Shown here in pieces: positions 51,303-60,041 of a stretch of 64,000 nt of DNA (position 1 is its first letter; the number at the start of each line of letters is the position of its first letter). This DNA comes from Thermoplasmata archaeon (GTDB lineage: Archaea; Thermoplasmatota; Thermoplasmata; Thermoplasmatales; GCA-001856825), in the NCBI GenBank assembly GCA_021816725.1, contig JAKAXD010000002.1:49957-113956 (forward strand), written 5' to 3'. Position numbers and translations under genes: made by a program. The notes beneath the pieces were generated by a model, which was not told the origin of the DNA, did not search any database, and worked only from the letters and a program-made list of their open reading frames with translations.

Positions 51303-52397
51303 TTGAAGTTGTATATTTACGTGATCAGAAGACTTCTTCTTCTAATCCCCGTCATACTGGGAGTAACGGTAGTAACATTTTTCCTTGCTCATGCCAATGA
51401 GGCGTTGCTCATTAGTGGTTACCTTGGAAAGATAAGGACACCCGCTCACATTGCTGCCGTCAAGGCAATGCTTCACTTGAATGGACCTATTTTTACTCAA
51501 TATTTTTACTATTTAGGTGCCCTGTTCACAGGAAACTGGGGTATTCTCTCTCCAACTGAACAAGCTGACGCCTATACTCCTGTGGTTACTGAATTCATGA
51601 GGAGGTTCCCCCCGACAATTGAGCTTGCGGCAATTGCCATATTGCTCATCGTTGCCATGGGAATTCCACTTGGTGTCTTCAGCGCAGTTAAGAAGGACAG
51701 ACTAACCGACCAGGCTACCAGGGTAGTTGCAATGGTTGGAGTCTCAGTTCCACTTTTCTTCGTAGGACTACTTGTTCTGATGGTCATGGGACCAGCCTCT
51801 ATTCTTCCATCAGCCCTCAGACTGCAGGGAGCAGGGCAGATACCTATTTCTTATTATTACGTCCCGGGTACGAACACTCTGCAGCCATGGATAAACCCGA
51901 ACGTCAGTGGGCTTACCAGGCCGACTGATTTCCTGCTTATAGACACTTTGATATATGGAGACTGGCGGGCATTTCTTGCGGGGCTTTGGACGGTCTTCTG
52001 GCCAGCTCTTGTTGTGGCGTTTGGTACTTTCGGGGTTATAATCAGGTTTATGAGAGGTAGCATGCTCGAGGTCATGGGACAGGACTTCATAAGGACTGCA
52101 AGATCTAAAGGAGTGCCGGAATACTTCGTGATAAGGAAGCATGTCAGGAGGAATGCATTGGGAGCGACAACGACAGTGATGGGGCTGACATTCGCGGGGT
52201 TGCTGGGAGGCGTTGTTCTCACTGAAACTGTATTCGGCTGGCCGGGCATGGGCAGGTGGGCATACTACGCCGCTTTTGGAGGAGACATGGCTTCAATAAT
52301 TGCGATCACATTTGTATTCACACTGATAATTGTTACAGCCAACCTGATAGTGGATATACTTTACTCTGTTCTTGATCCAAGGGTGAGGCTTGAATGA
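51303..52397 (+). CDS. Peptide/oligopeptide ABC transporter permease (DppB/OppB-type)
   Basis: Membrane permease of the peptide/nickel family. VIRRLLLLIPVILGVTVVTF at the N-terminus, about six transmembrane helices and the coupling loop DFIRTARSKGVPEYFVIRKHV (about 261-281, E-A-A-like motif RTARSKG). C-terminal VDILYSVLDPRVRL is the classic end. Start TTG at 51303. Overlaps the second permease by 4 bp. A long extracytoplasmic insert (about 165-230) is present, common in Thermoplasmatales-like members. Confidence 0.9.
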   Translation: MKLYIYVIRRLLLLIPVILGVTVVTFFLAHANEALLISGYLGKIRTPAHIAAVKAMLHLNGPIFTQYFYYLGALFTGNWGILSPTEQADAYTPVVTEFMRRFPPTIELAAIAILLIVAMGIPLGVFSAVKKDRLTDQATRVVAMVGVSVPLFFVGLLVLMVMGPASILPSALRLQGAGQIPISYYYVPGTNTLQPWINPNVSGLTRPTDFLLIDTLIYGDWRAFLAGLWTVFWPALVVAFGTFGVIIRFMRGSMLEVMGQDFIRTARSKGVPEYFVIRKHVRRNALGATTTVMGLTFAGLLGGVVLTETVFGWPGMGRWAYYAAFGGDMASIIAITFVFTLIIVTANLIVDILYSVLDPRVRLE

Positions 52398-53338
52398 CGG
52401 CGAATGCCAACTCGGCAAGCTCAAATCTGGCAAGGGCAGTAAGAACGAGGTTCCAATCGTTTGCCAAAACTTTCTACTTCTACACCAGAAGTCCAATCGC
52501 TACTATCGGTCTTATAATTGTACTTTTTTATCTACTGGTGGCGATCTTTGGGCCAATAATTCTTGGTGGAGATCCGTGGAGAATGACGCAGTACCTGTCC
52601 TTCCACGGACACTACATCTATAACGTTCCTCAACCTCCATCAAGGTATTTCCCGTTTGGAACGACTTTCGAGGGGTATGATATCTTCAATGGAGTGGTGA
52701 AAGCCGCAAGAATAGATATCATGGTAGCAGCAATAGTCGTTCTAAGCGGAGCGATAGTAGGAACTTTCCTGGGGAGCATAGCAGGGTACAAAGGGGGATT
52801 GACGGGAGAGGTAATTATGAGGGTCACGGACATATTCCTTTCAATTCCGTCTCTCGTTTTAGCTATCGCTTTCCTCGTCATATTCTCGAGAACGCTAAAC
52901 GTAATGGTTCTTGCGCTCATAGTGATCTGGTGGCCAACTTATACCAGGATCGTAAGAGGACAGGTCCTATCAGTAAGGGAACTGAAGTACGTTGAAGCTT
53001 CGGTTGCAGCTGGTTCTTCTTCAGTCAGGACTGTACTAAAGCACATAATTCCAAATTCTATTTACCCAATATTTGTGCAGGTATCACTTGATTTTGGTAA
53101 CGTAATTCTCACAATGGCTGCGCTGTTCTTCCTAGGCGTGGGATTTGCAGGTTACTGGACACCGGAATGGGGAAACATAATTTCTATCGCGACAACATTC
53201 AGCAGCGGAATCCCTGCCATAACAGATTACTGGTGGACTGTGGTCATACCAGCGCTTGCAATTTTGATACTTGTAGTCAGCCTGAACCTGATGGGTGATG
53301 GCCTAAGGGATGTTACTGATCCGAGGCTGAGGAGGTAA
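52394..53338 (+). CDS. Peptide/oligopeptide ABC transporter permease (DppC/OppC-type)
   Basis: Second membrane permease, 314 residues. N-terminal YTRSPIATIGLIIVLFYLLV helix, VGTFLGSIAGYKGGLTGEVIM, MRVTDIFLSIPSLVLAIAF, and the coupling loop SVRELKYVEASVAAGSSSVR (about 194-213). Ends in LNLMGDGLRDVTDPRLRR. Overlaps the DppB gene by 4 bp and is followed after 5 bp by the first ATPase. Confidence 0.9.
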   Translation: MTANANSASSNLARAVRTRFQSFAKTFYFYTRSPIATIGLIIVLFYLLVAIFGPIILGGDPWRMTQYLSFHGHYIYNVPQPPSRYFPFGTTFEGYDIFNGVVKAARIDIMVAAIVVLSGAIVGTFLGSIAGYKGGLTGEVIMRVTDIFLSIPSLVLAIAFLVIFSRTLNVMVLALIVIWWPTYTRIVRGQVLSVRELKYVEASVAAGSSSVRTVLKHIIPNSIYPIFVQVSLDFGNVILTMAALFFLGVGFAGYWTPEWGNIISIATTFSSGIPAITDYWWTVVIPALAILILVVSLNLMGDGLRDVTDPRLRR

Positions 53339-53343
53339 ATATC

Positions 53344-54777
53344 ATGGAAGATGTACTGGTAGTTAAAAATCTTAAAACACAGTTCTTCATATATGAAGGA
53401 GTTGTAAAAGCGCTTGAAGACGTATCTTTTTCAGTCGGGAAGGGAGAAGTTCTGGGCATTGTTGGGGAAACGGGCTGCGGCAAGTCTGTCACCGCATACA
53501 GCATTACTAGGCTTATTCCAGACCCTCCTGGCAGGGTTGTTGGGGGTGAAGTAAGGCTAGGAAATCTTGACTTAATGCGGAATATAAAGGATGAGGCAAG
53601 ATTCGTACAGAAAAAGAGGATAAAGATAAAGCACAACTATAGAGTCATTAGGAACAACGAACTATTCTTCAACACCATCAGGGGCAAATACATATCAATG
53701 ATTTTTCAGGAACCGATGGCCGCCCTAAATCCCGTTTACACGGTAGAAGATCAGATTGCGGAAACACTCCTACTCCACAACAGGACGAGGCTCCTGAAAA
53801 TTATGAAATCTGCAAGCGGCCACCTATCCGAACTTGAGAAATGGAGGGACGGAGGAGAGATTGAGATATTTGACGACGAACTTGGGGAAGAAATAGATAA
53901 GATAAAGAAGACCGCTAGAGGGGTAGAATCCATAAGATTCCATCAGGACCTTTTGATTGAGGGAGCGAACGGATTCTCAAAGAAAATGCAGAAGTATGAG
54001 GAAATGCTCAAAAAGTCAATCGAGCATGATGAACTTGAAGATAGGTTGCTCACCGACCCGAATCCTACAACGCAGCAGGAAATTATAAAAAGGCTGGCAA
54101 AGGAATCCAAGAAGGTCAACCTCATAAAGATGTCTAAGCAGATGAAGAGGAACAAGAAAGATCCACTGCTTATTGAAGGCAGGAGAGAAAGCTTCAGCCT
54201 GCTGGAATCTGTTGATATACCGAATCCCCGAGGCGTGCTGAAAAGCTATCCTCATGAGCTGTCTGGGGGAATGCTGCAGAGGGTGACCATATCCATAGCG
54301 CTGGCAAACAATCCAAAGGTACTGATAGCAGACGAACCGACCACTGCCCTGGATGTAACTGTCCAGGCTCAGATACTGAAGCTCCTCAGGGACCTTCAGG
54401 ATGCAATCGGGACGTCGATCATACTGATTACCCATGATCTTGGAGTAATAGCGGAAACATGCAACAGGGTCGCAGTGATGTATGCTGGAAACATTGTAGA
54501 GATGGCAGAAGTCAAGGAACTATTCAGGAACCCTAAGCACCCTTACACGATAGGCCTTCTTCAATCCATCCCTAGAGTAGACGACCCAAACAAGACACTG
54601 AAAACCATTCCCGGAAACGTCCCGAATCTCATAAACCCTCCGCAAGGATGCAGGTTCCATCCTAGGTGCCCGTTCGTGTTTGATCGCTGCAGGGTGGAGA
54701 AACCTGTTTCTATAGAGGTTTCCAAGGGGCATACAGTAGAGTGCCACCTCTTCAGTGGAAAGGTGAATGCTGAATGA
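53344..54777 (+). CDS. Peptide ABC transporter ATP-binding protein (DppD/OppD-type) with large insertion
   Basis: ATPase subunit. Walker A GETGCGKS (about 41-48), Q-loop IFQEPMAALNP (about 120-130), signature LSGGMLQRV (about 302-310), Walker B VLIADEPTTALD, and the C-terminal oligopeptide-ABC tail GCRFHPRCPFVFDRC. At 477 residues it exceeds the usual 320-340. A highly charged helical insertion of roughly 150 residues lies between Q-loop and signature. Overlaps DppF by 4 bp. Confidence 0.9.
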   Translation: MEDVLVVKNLKTQFFIYEGVVKALEDVSFSVGKGEVLGIVGETGCGKSVTAYSITRLIPDPPGRVVGGEVRLGNLDLMRNIKDEARFVQKKRIKIKHNYRVIRNNELFFNTIRGKYISMIFQEPMAALNPVYTVEDQIAETLLLHNRTRLLKIMKSASGHLSELEKWRDGGEIEIFDDELGEEIDKIKKTARGVESIRFHQDLLIEGANGFSKKMQKYEEMLKKSIEHDELEDRLLTDPNPTTQQEIIKRLAKESKKVNLIKMSKQMKRNKKDPLLIEGRRESFSLLESVDIPNPRGVLKSYPHELSGGMLQRVTISIALANNPKVLIADEPTTALDVTVQAQILKLLRDLQDAIGTSIILITHDLGVIAETCNRVAVMYAGNIVEMAEVKELFRNPKHPYTIGLLQSIPRVDDPNKTLKTIPGNVPNLINPPQGCRFHPRCPFVFDRCRVEKPVSIEVSKGHTVECHLFSGKVNAE

Positions 54778-55925
54778 GCAAGGTATTGATAGATGCAGTA
54801 GGACTGAGGAAATATTTCCCGATTAAAGGAGGAGTTGCCGGAAGGACACTGGGATATGTTTATGCCGTAGATGACGTAAACGTCAAGATCTATAAGGGGG
54901 AAACTGTTGGCTTAGTCGGGGAATCAGGGTGTGGAAAAACGACACTAGGCAGGGTTCTTCTAGATCTTGCCGAACCCACTGCAGGAGTCCTCTTCTACAA
55001 TCCGGAAGATTCTGTATCCAACAAGGTTTCAGAACTTTACAAGAACCTTAAGACGAACAAGCCGTCAGAACTTAAGAAGGAAGAGAAAAAGCTGGTTGAA
55101 GAGGCAAAGAAGGCTGACGTGTACAGGAACAAGAAAAGAAACAGGGAATTCAGAAAAAAAGTACAGATTGTATTCCAGGACCCGGTTTCATCCCTAGACC
55201 CGAGGATGCTCATTAAAGACATCATTGCGGAGCCTATAATAATCAATGGAGTACCCACGGAAGACGGCAAGAGGAAGAAGATAAAGGGGGATGAGCTGCT
55301 TAATTACATCAAGGAAATGATTGGAGAAATGGGTCTGAATGAAGACCATCTGTTCAGGTTTCCTCACGAGTTCTCAGGGGGTCAGAGGCAGAGGATAGCA
55401 ATTGCAAGGGCAATTTCGATAAGGCCGGAATTTCTTGTCCTTGATGAGCCTACGTCAGCACTAGACGTTTCAGTACAGGCGCAGATTCTGAGCCTCCTAG
55501 AACATCTCCAGCAGAAATACGAGATGACATACCTCTTCATAACTCACAACCTGGCCGTTATAAGGGCAGTAAGTGATAGGGTAATCGTAATGTACCTAGG
55601 GAAGGTTGTGGAAGTATCCAGGACAGACGATCTGTTCGCAAATCCTATACATCCATACACCCAGGCTCTCCTTTCCGCAATACCAGTTCCAGACCCGGAG
55701 AGAAAGAGAAACATAGTTGTATTGAGCGGTGACGTCCCGTCCCCAGCAAACCCACCAGCTGGATGCAGATTCCACACAAGATGCAGGTTTGCAGAAGAAA
55801 TATGCACGAAAGAGGAACCGAAGCTTGAGGAGATAAAAGAAGGGCATACAGCTGCCTGCCACTTTGCAAGGGAGATAATTTCGGGGCAAAAGAAACCTGC
55901 CGAAGCGCCCAAATTCTCAAATTAA
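54774..55925 (+). CDS. Peptide ABC transporter ATP-binding protein (DppF/OppF-type)
   Basis: Second ATPase subunit, 383 residues. Walker A GESGCGKTT (about 49-57), a 50-residue Lys/Glu-rich insertion before the Q-loop VFQDPVSSLDPRM (about 139-151), signature FSGGQRQRIA, Walker B FLVLDEPTSALDV, and tail GCRFHTRCRFAEEIC. Together with DppD it would energise the two permeases. Confidence 0.9.
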   Translation: MSKVLIDAVGLRKYFPIKGGVAGRTLGYVYAVDDVNVKIYKGETVGLVGESGCGKTTLGRVLLDLAEPTAGVLFYNPEDSVSNKVSELYKNLKTNKPSELKKEEKKLVEEAKKADVYRNKKRNREFRKKVQIVFQDPVSSLDPRMLIKDIIAEPIIINGVPTEDGKRKKIKGDELLNYIKEMIGEMGLNEDHLFRFPHEFSGGQRQRIAIARAISIRPEFLVLDEPTSALDVSVQAQILSLLEHLQQKYEMTYLFITHNLAVIRAVSDRVIVMYLGKVVEVSRTDDLFANPIHPYTQALLSAIPVPDPERKRNIVVLSGDVPSPANPPAGCRFHTRCRFAEEICTKEEPKLEEIKEGHTAACHFAREIISGQKKPAEAPKFSN

Positions 55926-55930
55926 TACCA

Positions 55931-56212
55931 ATGCCTCTATTCAGTAGACTTGAAGGTGAAGAAAGAAAGAAGGCAATTGAAGAACCTGGAAAGAGCTGGA
56001 AAAGATGGGCCAAAGAGGACTTCGCAAGGTACTGGTACAATCTTCTCTGTCTATTCATCGATGCACTCTTTGTCCTTCAGTTTGTGGAAGACTACTCAAA
56101 GTACGGTGGTGAAGCAAACCTTATCTTCATGATCCTTTCAGTACTTGCTCTCATCCCGATGATATACGTTGAGTTCCTAGTTTACAAGCGCCTATTTCCT
56201 GAGAGATTTTAA
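55931..56212 (+). CDS. Small membrane protein between the ABC ATPase and binding-protein genes
   Basis: 93 residues, family not recognised. A charged N-terminus (RLEGEERKKAIEEPGKSWKR) is followed by two hydrophobic helices (about 37-55 and 62-80) joined by a short acidic loop, ending in a basic KRLFPERF. Starts 5 bp after dppF, so it is cotranscribed with the transporter and may be an accessory subunit. Confidence 0.7.
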   Translation: MPLFSRLEGEERKKAIEEPGKSWKRWAKEDFARYWYNLLCLFIDALFVLQFVEDYSKYGGEANLIFMILSVLALIPMIYVEFLVYKRLFPERF

Positions 56213-56290
56213 TAGCCAGAATCGAGGAGAATAAAGGTTACCATAAGTCATTAATTTAGCTTTAGGAAGTACCCCCAGACGGGGAAAACT

Positions 56291-56320
56291 TAAGTATAGA
56301 TGTTCATTTCAATAGGGAGG
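56291..56320 (+). promoter_or_regulatory. Promoter and ribosome binding site of the binding-protein gene
   Basis: TAAGTATAGA (56291-56300) resembles a TATA box, and GGGAGG at 56315-56320 is a strong ribosome binding site 4 nt from the ATG. The binding protein can thus be made in excess of the transporter, as is usual. A CCCC-AGAC-GGGG inverted repeat lies just upstream (about 56274-56285). Confidence 0.5.
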
Positions 56321-56324
56321 TCAT

Positions 56325-59138
56325 ATGACGCAACCACAAAGCTCAGAGCAGGCCCCTTCTCCACCAAAGAAGAGTTCTGCTTGGAAATGGATCGCTGTGG
56401 TAGTGGTTATAGTCGTTATAATAGCGGGAGTGGTTGTACTTACGTACCACCCAACGACTACGCCGCCACCCACGAAACAAACACTATCGGTAACACCTAT
56501 CACGTCGGGAGTTGCAACTGCAGCAGGAACGCCCACTACATTCAGCCCGAACATCCCATCCAACTTCACCTGGACAAAACTGGTTTGGAATTTTGGTGAT
56601 GGATCAACAGAAACATTCACGAACGGAACAGGCCAAGCTGTACACACGTACGCAAACCCGGGATCATACCTAGTAGGTATGTATGCAGTAGGACCAAGCG
56701 GTGTTGCATCGAGTAACGCCTCCTTGCTAGCTATTACTGCTAACGCACCGATAAGCCCGAATCCGGCACAGATTTTCGGACCAATCTATATTCAGGGCAC
56801 ATCAGCAAACGGTAACACGACGATTGGCGCAGGTGGATGGGTAAATCTGACATACGCTGGATTACTGGCTGGAATAACAGTAACGGTAGGCAGCCCTGTC
56901 TCAGGAGCACCAGGCTATACAGTCCAATCCTTCTCCTGGAATGTTGATAATGGAACGCAAGTAATTGCAGACAACAATACAGGAATGGCAGAAACAGTAA
57001 ATCTTACTTTCAAAACACCCGGCTTCCATGAAGTTGCACTCACGACTACAACCGTAGGAAATGGTGTGACAGTTACTGGAACTTATACAATGACATTTGC
57101 TGTAGGAAACTACTCTGTTGCCAAACCGCCAACTGGAATCTCGACAAACAAGCAGCAAATTGTAAATGCTGAATGGGTACCGGGTGGTCCAAGAACACTC
57201 GACCCTGCAATCGCTTACGATACTGTGAGTTACGAGGTACTTTATGAGATATACCAGCCATTGGTATATTATAACGGAACATCCCTTACAGAGTTCCACC
57301 CGGTTGTTGCAACTAACGTCCCAAGTACCGCAAATGGTGGAATAACTACATGGAACTGGTTCGGAACTGGTAGCACTGCAGAAAACATTACGTTCTACGT
57401 AAATCAGTCTGTCACGTTCTCCAATGGAGATCACGCAACTGCTTATGATGTATACGTATCCTTCTTGAGGACCCTCCTGTTTGCGAATGACTCGGGAACA
57501 CCCGGATGGATAGATGCACAGGCCCTGCTCCCTGGACCGTCAATATATGGTCCTTTCAACAACAGCTTCTTCTGGATACATCACGCAATAACGTGGAACA
57601 ACACCACCCAGTCAGTAACTTTCCATCTTCTTCCATCTGCTCTGACTTGGCTACCGAATACTAACGCCACATATGCTGGAGTTAATTATGGAATCCTGAA
57701 CCAGACTTTCCTTAATTACTCAGTGAATCAAACTCAAAACTACAAGGTCTGGAACTACGGTACCGCTGGAATTTTCTACCAACTCCTTGCAGGTCCAGTT
57801 GCATCCTATATCATGGACTACAACTGGCTGGAAGCTCACAACAACTCTGCACCTGAACCAACGCTTCCGCAAAATACCAGTGCGTCCTATGCGAGCTTCA
57901 CGCAGTATGGAACTCCAACTGGATACAATTCGTTCCTGATTTACAATACAATGGGAACTGGCCCATATAAGCTTTCATTGTATGAAGCAGCCGCACTTGT
58001 TTCGCTCACACCAAACCCAGATTACGTGCAGTCTAGCAACCAGCTCCCTGCTCCTTCTGCCATTGTACCGAAAGTAGAGCTTGAATACCTGACAAACCAG
58101 GGAACAGCGCAGGAACAGCTGCAATCAGGGTATGCACAGTTCGCTGCTGGGGCTTATCCTCCTGCATCAACACCGCAAGCAAAGGCACTGCAAAGCCAGG
58201 GTATCGTTACGGCAGTAACAGCAAACGAAATGTCTAACTTCTTCTACACATTCAATCTGGCTATCAACGTTACAGGAGCAAAATCATATCTATCCGCTAC
58301 AAACATCTGGTCAGGATTCTTTGACAATCTGTCGATAAGGAAAGCGTTCAGCTTGGCATTCAACTACTCCTACATGATCAATGTCACGGAATACAACGAC
58401 GGAGAGCATTTTGCAAATACTGAAGTTGGCATGCTACCGCCAGGTATAGGAGATTACCCGTCTAATATCACTTCACTACCAGGTGCAAATGAATACAACC
58501 TTCAGAAGGCATCGTTCTACTTCAATCAGTCTGGGTATAACAACGGAACCTGGATCTTCCCGGCTTTCAATTCACAGGGGCAGTCCCCACAGGACCAAAT
58601 GTTTACGATATGGGAAGCGGCCCTTAGCCAGATGAGCGGTGGAAAGATAAAGATGTCAACAGTAGATGTACCGTTTGCAGATACGGTCACATTCAGTGCG
58701 GTAGGTTCCGGTGCTAATATCATGCCCATCTGGTTCCTAGGATGGATAGATGACTATCCTGGCCCAACAGACTTCATGGCGCCTGAACTGCAGCAATACG
58801 GTATATACACGCTCCCTAACGGAATAATAGAAGCGAACAGTACATATTACGGGAATACCACATTCACACCACAAAAGTATCCTGACCAGTGGGCAAAGAT
58901 AAAGCAGATGTGGAATGATATCGTCTTGGCAAATGAGCAAACAAGTACAGCAAATGCTACCGCTTACTATTATAAGGCAGATAAGCTAGCAGTTGAACTT
59001 TACCTATACGTAGGAGTGTTCCAGCCGATCGGTGTAGTTTACATGAGTACATCGCTTAATCCCGCAGGATTAGTTCCAAGCGAAAACACAGCCGTAGGAT
59101 TGTCTTTCCTATTGTACTATCCGATGACTTACAACTAA
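56325..59138 (+). CDS. Membrane-anchored peptide-binding protein (SBP family 5) with PKD-like domains
   Basis: Extracellular receptor of the adjacent peptide ABC transporter. N-terminal cytoplasmic tail (1-20), one transmembrane anchor (about 21-43), a Thr/Pro linker, a PKD domain (about 55-135; WNFGDGSTETF and HTYANPGSYLVGMYAV), a second PKD-like domain (about 165-265; GFHEVALTT), then SBP family 5 (about 285-937; WVPGGPRTLDPAIAYDTVSY, TAYDVYVSF, GTGPYKLSLYE, IRKAFSLAFNYSYMI). Many N-x-S/T sequons suggest heavy N-glycosylation. 937 residues, no lipobox seen. Confidence 0.9.
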   Translation: MTQPQSSEQAPSPPKKSSAWKWIAVVVVIVVIIAGVVVLTYHPTTTPPPTKQTLSVTPITSGVATAAGTPTTFSPNIPSNFTWTKLVWNFGDGSTETFTNGTGQAVHTYANPGSYLVGMYAVGPSGVASSNASLLAITANAPISPNPAQIFGPIYIQGTSANGNTTIGAGGWVNLTYAGLLAGITVTVGSPVSGAPGYTVQSFSWNVDNGTQVIADNNTGMAETVNLTFKTPGFHEVALTTTTVGNGVTVTGTYTMTFAVGNYSVAKPPTGISTNKQQIVNAEWVPGGPRTLDPAIAYDTVSYEVLYEIYQPLVYYNGTSLTEFHPVVATNVPSTANGGITTWNWFGTGSTAENITFYVNQSVTFSNGDHATAYDVYVSFLRTLLFANDSGTPGWIDAQALLPGPSIYGPFNNSFFWIHHAITWNNTTQSVTFHLLPSALTWLPNTNATYAGVNYGILNQTFLNYSVNQTQNYKVWNYGTAGIFYQLLAGPVASYIMDYNWLEAHNNSAPEPTLPQNTSASYASFTQYGTPTGYNSFLIYNTMGTGPYKLSLYEAAALVSLTPNPDYVQSSNQLPAPSAIVPKVELEYLTNQGTAQEQLQSGYAQFAAGAYPPASTPQAKALQSQGIVTAVTANEMSNFFYTFNLAINVTGAKSYLSATNIWSGFFDNLSIRKAFSLAFNYSYMINVTEYNDGEHFANTEVGMLPPGIGDYPSNITSLPGANEYNLQKASFYFNQSGYNNGTWIFPAFNSQGQSPQDQMFTIWEAALSQMSGGKIKMSTVDVPFADTVTFSAVGSGANIMPIWFLGWIDDYPGPTDFMAPELQQYGIYTLPNGIIEANSTYYGNTTFTPQKYPDQWAKIKQMWNDIVLANEQTSTANATAYYYKADKLAVELYLYVGVFQPIGVVYMSTSLNPAGLVPSENTAVGLSFLLYYPMTYN

Positions 59139-59149
59139 GCAGCAGTTTC

Positions 59150-59168
59150 ACTTTTTTTTATTTTTTTA
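59150..59168 (+). terminator. Poly-T terminator after the binding-protein gene
   Basis: Runs of eight and seven T residues at 59152-59159 and 59161-59167, 13 nt after the stop. Archaeal RNA polymerase terminates at such T-tracts; it ends the transporter operon, with the next gene convergent. Confidence 0.65.
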
Positions 59169-59221
59169 CTTTCTTCCAATTTTTTATGAAGTTCAATTTT
59201 TCATCTATGGTTACAATGAAA

Positions 59222-59953
59222 TTATTCTCCCCAGATGTCCCTCTTAATCCTTCCGTCCTCTATTCCTTCAGACTCTAGCTCCCCAACGATGTCCTTCACG
59301 AACCTAATGCCACCGCATAAATATACGGTGCTAGAGGAAAAGCTTTCTACATGTTTCTTAATCATTTGCATGTTGATCCTGCCCCTTTCTCCATTCCAAT
59401 TTCTATCATCAGGGTCCCTCGTGACAGTATATACAAGTTTCAGGCCTAGCTCTTCGTATGACTGCAGTTCAGAATGGTTTACTATGTCTTCCTTATGTTT
59501 TATACTATAAAATAAGTAGATATTTCTCTTCAAATTCCCACTTTTCAGGAACCTCAGCATGGAGAAGAATGGAGCGATGCCAATTCCTGCTGCAAGGAAC
59601 AGATCATTGTGCTGACTGTCCAGCTGGTATGTGAAGGCTCCTCTAGGTTCCGATACATATATCTCGTCACCTACCTTCAGATTGGCAAGCTGACTGGTGA
59701 ATTTGCCATTTATCATTTCTATCATGAATTCCAGGTGATCTTCATTCGGGGAAGATGCAATGGAGTACGAACGGAAGAGTTTGTCGTCGGGCTTAAGGAA
59801 CAAGGATGAGAACATCCCTGGGACAAAGTCAAATCTCAGTCCGTCGACCGGTCTCATCTTGAAGCTAACTATCCTCGGGCTATCTGGTTCACCGTGGGTA
59901 AGCTCCTTAATTTCATAGATCAAGAAGGGCTTGAGGCCCATCTTTCCTAACAT
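59222..59953 (-). CDS. Ferredoxin-NADP+ reductase-like flavoprotein
   Basis: FAD- and NAD(P)-binding oxidoreductase of the FNR superfamily. Seen: FRSYSIASSPNEDHLEFMIE (flavin R-x-Y-S motif, about 57-60), GDEIYVSEPRGAFTY, LFLAAGIGIAPFFSMLRFL (NAD(P) site, about 112-130), and VYLCGGIRFVKDIV near the C-terminus. The frame is open upstream, but the ATG at 59953 has a TATA-like box about 25 nt away and gives 243 residues; ATG 59941 is the alternative. No iron-sulfur domain attached; partner unknown. Confidence 0.85.
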   Translation of the reverse strand: MLGKMGLKPFLIYEIKELTHGEPDSPRIVSFKMRPVDGLRFDFVPGMFSSLFLKPDDKLFRSYSIASSPNEDHLEFMIEMINGKFTSQLANLKVGDEIYVSEPRGAFTYQLDSQHNDLFLAAGIGIAPFFSMLRFLKSGNLKRNIYLFYSIKHKEDIVNHSELQSYEELGLKLVYTVTRDPDDRNWNGERGRINMQMIKKHVESFSSSTVYLCGGIRFVKDIVGELESEGIEDGRIKRDIWGE

Positions 59954-59972
59954 CAGGGCGCAAGTTGGACAC

Positions 59973-60020
59973 CATTTAAATAATTTTCTTGAAGAATTCC
60001 TTGTGCATTCCTTTTTAAGC
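59973..60020. promoter_or_regulatory. Divergent promoters of the flavoprotein and Lhr genes
   Basis: Minus-strand TTATTTAAATGG (59973-59984) lies about 25 nt from the flavoprotein ATG, and plus-strand TTTTTAAGC (60012-60020) about 26 nt from the Lhr ATG at 60042. Both imply leaderless transcripts and the spacing leaves room for a shared operator. Confidence 0.5.
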
Positions 60021-60041
60021 ATTTTAGCATCCACTCCCTGA

